In this document: positions 1-4,173 of the stretch, one piece after another
Layout: each line of letters begins with the position of its first letter
Numbering within the stretch: position 1 is the stretch's first letter
NCBI GenBank assembly: GCA_030154385.1
Contig: JASKJZ010000161.1
Location: forward strand, 1 to 6,169
DNA from: Clostridiales bacterium
GTDB taxonomy: Bacteria > Bacillota_A > Clostridia > Lachnospirales > Lachnospiraceae
Reading direction: 5' to 3'
Length of the DNA stretch: 6,169 nt
Program-made: the position numbers and the translations under genes
The notes under the pieces: model-generated
What the model saw: the letters and a program-made list of their open reading frames with translations, nothing else
The model's database searches: none
What the model was told of the DNA's origin: nothing

Positions 1-413
1 TGATAAAAAACTCCATAAAAGAGTTTCAATCGGGGTACAATGCCATCATTGACCTAACCACTGCTTATGGCTCCGAACAAGGTCTATCGAAGAAGCTCCT
101 CTCTCGGCTTACCGACATCACTGCTCCTTACAAAAATGATTTGGAAGCCTGCGGTCTTTCCTTTGACGATACCGGAAAAATGCAATTAACCGACAGCCTG
201 CTAACGGATAGCATCGAATCCTCTGAACTCAACCCACATTTTTCGTCTACCGGTTTTCTTGGACGACTGGGACGTCAACTAAATGGGATTTCGATTAATC
301 CAATGGAATATGTAGACAAAACGCTAATCCTCTACCCAAACCCCCTTCGTACCTGTACCAGTCCCTACACTGCCTCCAAATACAGTGGAATGCTTTTTAA
401 CTACTACTGCTAA
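1..413 (+). CDS. 3' end of a FliD-like (flagellar filament cap-like) protein, partial
   Basis: The frame is open from base 3 to a TAA at 411-413, giving 136 C-terminal residues; the start lies outside the window. An internal TTG at 141 has no ribosome binding site and interrupts continuous similar sequence, so I do not take it as the start. The fragment has a helical stretch with a GYNAIIDLT segment, then GLSFDDTGKMQL, then a compact end (INPMEYVDKT, YSGMLFNYYC). Spaced helices followed by a GL-x-FDDTGK-x-L turn are reminiscent of the C-terminal part of FliD/HAP2-type proteins, where the gene-end region reads like 'G(I)-x-(F)-x-x-x-G-x-(L)'. This is recognition by pattern only. FliD caps the flagellar filament outside the cell; a flagellum-related protein would fit the chemoreceptor elsewhere in the window. 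It could equally be an uncharacterised clostridial protein that shares the fold. The gene ends in the left arm of a strong hairpin and converges on the response regulator gene. Confidence 0.5.
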   Translation, partial: IKNSIKEFQSGYNAIIDLTTAYGSEQGLSKKLLSRLTDITAPYKNDLEACGLSFDDTGKMQLTDSLLTDSIESSELNPHFSSTGFLGRLGRQLNGISINPMEYVDKTLILYPNPLRTCTSPYTASKYSGMLFNYYC

Positions 414-450
414 AGACCAGACAATCTATCATTTCGATTGTCTGGTCTTT
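412..450. terminator. Perfect 15-bp hairpin between convergent genes, probable bidirectional terminator
   Basis: The left arm 412-426 and right arm 436-450 are exact reverse complements (core GACCAGACAATC), with a 9-base loop at 427-435. Read on the plus strand the stem is followed by TTTTC; on the minus strand it runs into TTTAGC, so both U-tracts are short. The left arm begins inside the TAA of the plus-strand gene. The right arm encodes residues 524-528 of the minus-strand response regulator, whose TGA stop (429-431) is in the loop. Position and stem strength support termination for both genes, but the weak U-tracts keep confidence moderate. Confidence 0.7.
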
Positions 451-2018
451 TCACTGGCATCTCCTTTTGCAAATACCGTTGGAGACACATGCACCACTTT
501 TCGAAAAATGCGGCTAAAATAATTAGGATCATTATATCCGACACGGTAGCAAACCTCCTTGACTGAAATATCACCCTCGGAAAGCAGTCTTTTTGCAATA
601 TCCAGACGTAAATTTGTCAGCCAATCAATGTAATTTGAGCCCGTTTCTTCTTTAAATAGTTTACTAAAATGCTGAGGACTGATTCCAATGTATCTTGCAA
701 TTTCTTCCAGACTAATTTCTTCCATATAATGCTCTTCCATATAGCGAATCGCACTATTGACAGCGTCCGAGCGGATTTTTAACCGACTGCTCTGCACTGA
801 ATTAATCAAATATTCAAATCGTTGGTAGCCCCATATCTCCAGCTGTTCAATGGGCATATCCCATCTTTCTCCAAAATATTGCCTGAAATCAATGTAATCC
901 AGCGAATTTTGCCCCGCCATTCTGGACTCATGTGCCACCAAAACCAAGATTTCAAATAGTTTATTCCGATAAACATTTTCTTCTAATCCTCGAATTTGGT
1001 CCAACAATTCAACAAAGAGATTAATGATTTCTGTTTTCCCAAACTTAATACTTTTCAAAAGTCGATTTTCCAACTCGTTGTACTCAATTGGCGATACCTC
1101 TACATGCTCTACATCCCGAATCCTCATTACATTGTGAACACCTTTATAGCGTAAACACCGAACTGCTTCTTCATAAGAACCATGCAAATTATATATGGAA
1201 GTTTCACCCCCCACACCGATTGAAACATTAATTAAAAAACGCTCCTTTAACGCAATAATAATATGTGCAGCGAGCTTGATATCCGCCATCGGGGAATCTG
1301 GCACCTTTCTTCCTTTTTCGGAAACATCAATCCAAACCAAAATACGATTTAGCATACGGGGACCCACAATACAATTGTTATGCTCCGAAATAATTTTACG
1401 AAGGTACGAATTAATCTTAACATCATCCTTTTTTATATTGACCATGCTATCCGAATCAAAGGAATCAATTTCAATATTCAGAATATACCCTTGTTCTCCA
1501 AGAGAAAACATCTTTTTATAGTTTTTAATTTCTTCGGAGGCTTCTCCATTAAAAAGAGCGGAATAAATCAAACTATATTCAACATGCCTTCTTGCTTCTT
1601 GTACATGGTTCTCCTTTTCTTCGCACTCCGAAGCAAATCGCGTTGATTCCTTGTAACGCTCAATCGCTAGCAAGCAGGTTTCTGCCAGCTGCCCCTCTGT
1701 AAAAGGCTTTACCAGATAGTCGTGAACACCACATCGAAGTGCTTCCCGCATGTATTCATAATGATTGTAGTAAGAAATTAAAATAACCTTTGTGTTATTC
1801 TCGCTTGAGCTTAAATATTTTGCAATATCAAGTCCATTTCGTTCTGTTATCCCCGCTTCCAAAATAACAAGTGCTGGAGAAACTTCATTTACCATTCGAA
1901 TCACGCTACTGGTGTCTGGTGAAGCGATTAAAAGCTTCACTCCTTTTATATGTTTCAGTAGAATTCGTTTTATTTGCTGAACGGTCTTACTTTCACTGTC
2001 TGCAATAATAATATGCAA
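429..2018 (-). CDS. YesN-type AraC-family response regulator with a degenerate receiver domain
   Basis: A 529-residue cytoplasmic transcription regulator. Residues 1 to about 120 form a CheY-like receiver: IIIADSES at the first strand, PALVILEAGI at the phospho-acceptor strand, S82 in the ILIS strand and K104 in DYLVKPF. The phospho-acceptor position is Glu54 (codon GAA at 1857-1859), not Asp, and the second acidic metal ligand is Ser8 (codon AGT at 1995-1997). A helical linker follows, then about 175-305 a region ending in SIGVGG and SYEEAVRCL that resembles the degenerate GGDEF-like domain of CdaR/YesN regulators. Residues 422-520 are a typical AraC pair of helix-turn-helices (ISLEEIARYIGISPQHFSKLF at about 435-455; ISVKEVCYRVGYNDPNYFSRIF at about 484-505). 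The start is TTG, chosen because AGGAGG lies 9 bases upstream and because the protein then begins right at the first receiver strand. No histidine kinase gene is adjacent. YesN-type regulators often control sugar or transport genes, but the target here is unknown. The assignment as an AraC response regulator is secure; the signalling mode is inferred. Confidence 0.95.
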   Translation of the reverse strand: MHIIIADSESKTVQQIKRILLKHIKGVKLLIASPDTSSVIRMVNEVSPALVILEAGITERNGLDIAKYLSSSENNTKVILISYYNHYEYMREALRCGVHDYLVKPFTEGQLAETCLLAIERYKESTRFASECEEKENHVQEARRHVEYSLIYSALFNGEASEEIKNYKKMFSLGEQGYILNIEIDSFDSDSMVNIKKDDVKINSYLRKIISEHNNCIVGPRMLNRILVWIDVSEKGRKVPDSPMADIKLAAHIIIALKERFLINVSIGVGGETSIYNLHGSYEEAVRCLRYKGVHNVMRIRDVEHVEVSPIEYNELENRLLKSIKFGKTEIINLFVELLDQIRGLEENVYRNKLFEILVLVAHESRMAGQNSLDYIDFRQYFGERWDMPIEQLEIWGYQRFEYLINSVQSSRLKIRSDAVNSAIRYMEEHYMEEISLEEIARYIGISPQHFSKLFKEETGSNYIDWLTNLRLDIAKRLLSEGDISVKEVCYRVGYNDPNYFSRIFRKVVHVSPTVFAKGDASEKTRQSK

Positions 2019-2027
2019 ATCCTTAGC

Positions 2028-2033
2028 CCTCCT
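2028..2033 (-). promoter_or_regulatory. Shine-Dalgarno AGGAGG that fixes the TTG start of the response regulator
   Basis: On the minus strand AGGAGG is followed by nine bases and then TTG at 2018-2016. No ATG in the same frame has a comparable site. A possible extended -10 for this gene, TATGG followed by TAAACT (2064-2059 for the hexamer), lies further upstream but has no good -35 partner, so I do not list it as a promoter. Confidence 0.8.
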
Positions 2034-2101
2034 GCATCTCCAGTTTCAATCTATCCTTAGTTTACCATATTAAAAAAGTGATTGCTATATTAAATTAGTC
2101 C

Positions 2102-2130
2102 TTGTAAACACTTGTTCGATGCTATATACT
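2102..2130 (+). promoter_or_regulatory. Sigma-A-type promoter of the membrane nuclease gene
   Basis: TTGTAA (2102-2107) and TATACT (2125-2130) are separated by exactly 17 bases. The expected start of transcription is at 2137 or 2138, which coincides with the ATG at 2138. A weaker alternative, an extended -10 TGcTATATT with hexamer at 2086-2091, lies upstream and would give a leader of about 40 bases, also without a ribosome binding site. Confidence 0.7.
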
Positions 2131-2137
2131 ATTGGAT

Positions 2138-2737
2138 ATGAAACGATATATAAAGACTACTTTTTTTACATTATTTGAGAATTTTTTACTCTCTCTCTTC
2201 CTTTTATTTGTTTTATTTAAGCTCGGATGGAAAAATTTTCCTTTGTCATTTTTTCCTATCTTATATATCACATTACTCATTACGCTCCTCTTATTAAAAA
2301 AGCTGCGTATCCAATGGAGGCGTTTTCGTATTCTGCATTTTTCGATTCACAAAATTGACCAAATGAGCGGAGAGGCGTTTGAGGCGTACTTATATGAACA
2401 ATTTGTTCGACTAGGGTTCAAAGTCACTACTACTAATGTGTCAGGTGATTACGGCGCTGACTTGATTTTACAAAAGAAAAAACTGGTAATTGCACTGCAG
2501 GCAAAACGATATCAAGGAAAAATAGGTGTTAAGGCAATACAAGAGGTACTTGGTTCTATGGCTTATTACGAAGCCGATAAGGGTCTTGTCGTAACAAACT
2601 CTACCTATACAAGGAATGCCGAAAAACTAGCCGAAGTCAATCACGTCCTCTTGTGGGATCGAGACGTGTTGATTCGTCTGATAGCAGGCGAAAATATGTC
2701 AACTTATCTCTCTGAATTACTTAAAAATGATTTTTGA
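2138..2737 (+). CDS. Membrane-anchored Mrr-like restriction endonuclease family protein
   Basis: A protein of 199 residues if started at ATG 2138 (201 from TTG 2132). The N-terminus has two strongly hydrophobic segments, about residues 10-29 and 36-54, with a short loop between them and a basic stretch (KKLRIQWRRFR) after the second, so the C-terminal domain should face the cytoplasm. From about residue 74 on is a complete Mrr-type PD-(D/E)xK fold: MSGEAFEAYL with a helix Glu (about 82), GDYGADLIL with catalytic Asp (about 108), and LQAKRY supplying the Gln-x-Lys variant (about 121 and 123), then the core ending GLVVTNSTYT. All expected active-site residues are present. Mrr-family enzymes cut DNA, often modified DNA; the substrate here is unknown. 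No methyltransferase or other defence gene is next to it. I prefer ATG 2138 because the promoter places transcription start there; no ribosome binding site precedes either candidate. It is divergent from the response regulator and upstream of, but promoter-separated from, the CHAP gene. Confidence 0.85.
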   Translation: MKRYIKTTFFTLFENFLLSLFLLFVLFKLGWKNFPLSFFPILYITLLITLLLLKKLRIQWRRFRILHFSIHKIDQMSGEAFEAYLYEQFVRLGFKVTTTNVSGDYGADLILQKKKLVIALQAKRYQGKIGVKAIQEVLGSMAYYEADKGLVVTNSTYTRNAEKLAEVNHVLLWDRDVLIRLIAGENMSTYLSELLKNDF

Positions 2738-2777
2738 ACATTTTACACGTAAATATTACAATTATATTAATATTTTA

Positions 2778-2806
2778 TTGCATTTTTCCTTCTATTCTGT
2801 TATATT
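2778..2806 (+). promoter_or_regulatory. Probable promoter of the CHAP-domain gene
   Basis: TTGCAT (2778-2783), a 17-base spacer, and TATATT (2801-2806) with a TG at 2798-2799 making an extended -10. Transcription would start near 2813, giving a leader of about 40 bases. A consensus TATAAT also occurs at 2822-2827 but lacks a good -35. The area is very AT-rich, which raises the chance of accidental matches. Confidence 0.5.
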
Positions 2807-2851
2807 ATTTTTACAGCATTCTATAATATAGACAAAACGAGAGGGTATCTT

Positions 2852-3415
2852 ATGCACAAAAAAACCATTTTGACGATATTGACGATTTCGTTGTTTTTTC
2901 AGGCCGTTATGCCAGCCGCAAATGCACTTGCAAAGGAGGCTACCGTAGTTGAGCAATCGAATGAGTTTTCAACGGATTCCGATGAAGAAGACGTTGACTT
3001 AAGCGAAAAGACAATTACCGTAACCAAGGAAAATTTTGTATCCGATACCTTTCAGGGTGTAGACGCCCTTTACCGCCCCGGAAAAACAGATGGCACCAGC
3101 GCCACTTACTCTTGCGCTGCTTACGTAAAAAAGTTTTACAAAGAAGTGCATGATGTTTCTGTCTATAATTTATTTGGTGGCTCTACCCCGCGTACCTATG
3201 AAGGGAGTACATTTTCCACGGTTAAAACTCCAAAAGCCGGCGATATCGCAGCGAGCAGTTCGCACTGGGCGATTGTAAAAAGCGTAGATGAAGATAATAA
3301 ATGCGTCGTATTGATTGAGCAAAACTGGAAATGGCAGCAAGGCGGACAGACTGTATGTATGGTAAACCGTAGTGTTTCCTATGATGACGTGAAATTTTAT
3401 CGATTAAATCAATAA
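2852..3415 (+). CDS. Secreted CHAP-like cysteine hydrolase (putative peptidoglycan hydrolase)
   Basis: A 187-residue exported protein. Residues 1-27 are a signal peptide: basic MHKK, a hydrophobic core, and a likely cut after ANALA. A short acidic, disordered-looking linker follows (about 28-52, with DSDEEDVD). The rest resembles a CHAP domain (cysteine, histidine-dependent amidohydrolase/peptidase): Cys88 in TYSCAAYVKKFY, PKAGDIA at 127-133, His138 in SHWAIVKSVD, and Glu156/Asn158 in LIEQNWKW, matching the Cys-His-Glu/Asn catalytic arrangement. Known CHAP enzymes cleave peptide or amide bonds in peptidoglycan. Two further cysteines, 151 and 169, might pair outside the cell. There is no cell-wall-binding repeat, so the enzyme would be freely secreted or act at the membrane-wall interface. 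The ATG start is supported by GAGGG (2841-2845) six bases upstream and by the correct signal peptide. It appears monocistronic, with its own promoter and terminator. The substrate is inferred from the family only. Confidence 0.8.
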   Translation: MHKKTILTILTISLFFQAVMPAANALAKEATVVEQSNEFSTDSDEEDVDLSEKTITVTKENFVSDTFQGVDALYRPGKTDGTSATYSCAAYVKKFYKEVHDVSVYNLFGGSTPRTYEGSTFSTVKTPKAGDIAASSSHWAIVKSVDEDNKCVVLIEQNWKWQQGGQTVCMVNRSVSYDDVKFYRLNQ

Positions 3416-3418
3416 ACG

Positions 3419-3463
3419 AAAAGCAGGCGGGAATTCATTTCATTTTCCAGACCTGCTTTTTTT
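3419..3463 (+). terminator. Rho-independent terminator after the CHAP gene
   Basis: AAAAGCAGG (3419-3427) pairs perfectly with CCTGCTTTT (3452-3460), and GGAA (3430-3433) can pair with TTCC (3445-3448) inside the loop. A run of seven T (3457-3463) ends the structure. It begins four bases after the CHAP stop codon. It might also stop minus-strand transcripts from spoIIID, since the reverse reading ends in four T, but that is weaker. Confidence 0.85.
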
Positions 3464-3523
3464 ATTGTTTTGTACAAAATGTAAGTTGTCCAAACGACGC
3501 GCTCGCTTGAATGACTCTTTTTT

Positions 3524-3778
3524 TCACGCACCACGGTGCAAATACTTTTCTTTTGTTGCTAACCCTCCCCTTATATGCCGCTCTGATTTATTTACATCCA
3601 AGACATTACGGGTTTTTTTTGCGAGGCTCGGGTTAACAACAGCCAATCGCTCTGTTACATCCTTATGTACCGTACTTTTACTGATACCAAATTCTTTCGC
3701 TGCTTGCCTAACGGTAGCATTATTTTCAATAATAAAGTTCGCAAGGCTCACCGCTCTCTCTTCAATATATCCTTTCAC
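3524..3778 (-). CDS. spoIIID: Sporulation transcriptional regulator SpoIIID
   Basis: An 84-residue DNA-binding protein closely matching the SpoIIID family in length and motifs: an N-terminal YIEERAVSLANFIIE helix, a helix-turn-helix (TVRQAAKEFGISKSTVHKDV, about 22-41) with the hallmark SKSTVHKD recognition helix, TERL-x-x-VNPSLA, and a basic C-terminal part with SERHIRGGLATKEKY, the second DNA-contacting region of the family. In Bacillus subtilis and clostridia SpoIIID works in the mother cell after sigma-E becomes active, both activating and repressing mother-cell genes, including sigK. The start is GTG with AAGGAG (minus strand, 3789-3784) five bases upstream. It is the third minus-strand gene after the chemoreceptor and small membrane protein, 80 bases behind them, but with its own sigma-E-like promoter in the gap. 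In B. subtilis the next gene is mbl; here the neighbour is the convergent CHAP gene. Confidence 0.97.
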   Translation of the reverse strand: MKGYIEERAVSLANFIIENNATVRQAAKEFGISKSTVHKDVTERLAVVNPSLAKKTRNVLDVNKSERHIRGGLATKEKYLHRGA

Positions 3779-3807
3779 CCATTCTCCTTAAGATAACTTG
3801 TTTCTTC

Positions 3808-3836
3808 ATCTTATGCAAAACGGATATTTAATATGT
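3808..3836 (-). promoter_or_regulatory. Sigma-E-like promoter of spoIIID
   Basis: On the minus strand, ACATATT (3836-3830) is followed by 14 bases and CATAAGAT (3815-3808). The published sigma-E consensus is close to KMATATT, 14-15 bases, CATACAnT; the match is six of seven at -35 and five of the seven specified bases at -10. Transcription would start near 3801, leaving a leader of about 23 bases that contains AAGGAG. spoIIID is transcribed by sigma-E in B. subtilis, which makes the site credible. Confidence 0.65.
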
Positions 3837-3858
3837 TATATTTGATGAAAACAGTTTT

Positions 3859-4173
3859 CTAACCGACTGTCTTCGTATACAACGGCAGCATTGACAGCCA
3901 GATAATACCTGCTCCTATCATGCACCACATGCTCACCTGATACGATAGAACCGCAGCTACCAGAAAAATTCCACTTTCGAATAGTAAAACAATTCCCATT
4001 CGCCGAATAGCGTCTTTACTCGCTTGTTTCTTTAAAGTCAATCCTCTTCTTTGCTCTGGGGCTAACAGGCTCGCTACTTTATCGCTCAAAACAAGACTTA
4101 ATAGACCCATAACAAGATAAACCGATGCGATTACAACGCCTGCATAAGTTCCCATTAAATTGAAATCCTTCAT
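3859..4173 (-). CDS. Small three-helix integral membrane protein, function unknown
   Basis: A 104-residue protein I cannot assign to a named family. Hydrophobic segments at about 9-29, 58-77 and 82-98 look like three transmembrane helices, with the last two joined by a very short turn. Between the first two is a charged loop with several basic residues (PEQRRGLTLKKQASKDAIRR), which by the positive-inside rule should be cytoplasmic. The ATG overlaps the TGA of the chemoreceptor gene as ATGA (4173-4170), and GGAGGG ends five bases before the ATG, inside the receptor coding sequence, so translation is probably coupled. The gene continues toward spoIIID with no strong hairpin in the 80-base gap, so some readthrough into spoIIID is possible. 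Its role may be connected with the receptor, but this rests only on gene order. Confidence 0.8.
   Translation of the reverse strand: MKDFNLMGTYAGVVIASVYLVMGLLSLVLSDKVASLLAPEQRRGLTLKKQASKDAIRRMGIVLLFESGIFLVAAVLSYQVSMWCMIGAGIIWLSMLPLYTKTVG

Noticed and set aside
1195..1646. Two plus-strand open frames antisense to the response regulator gene.
   Set aside because: They lie fully inside a well-supported gene, have no ribosome binding site and show no recognisable protein features.
2023..2037. A four-codon minus-strand reading frame (ATG CAG GAG GGC TAA) just before the response regulator start.
   Set aside because: Its only upstream purine run touches the ATG, leaving no proper spacing, and it contains the regulator's own AGGAGG. 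It is more simply part of the ribosome binding region.
2059..2064. TAAACT with upstream TATGG on the minus strand as promoter of the response regulator.
   Set aside because: The extended -10 is plausible, but no recognisable -35 lies at a suitable distance, so the support is too thin for a feature.
2751..2775. Inverted repeat AAATATTA / TAATATTT after the nuclease gene as a possible terminator.
   Set aside because: The stem is eight A-T pairs only, with no following T-run of note. In such AT-rich sequence it is expected by chance.
3491..3509. Hairpin (CAAGCGA with TCGTTTG, one G-T pair on the minus strand) downstream of spoIIID as its terminator.
   Set aside because: The stem is only seven pairs with a wobble, and no T-run follows directly on the minus strand.
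3847..3859. GAAAACAGTTTTC near-palindrome after the small membrane protein as an operon terminator.
   Set aside because: There is only one base between the arms, so an RNA hairpin would lose pairs to form a loop. It has no GC-rich stem.
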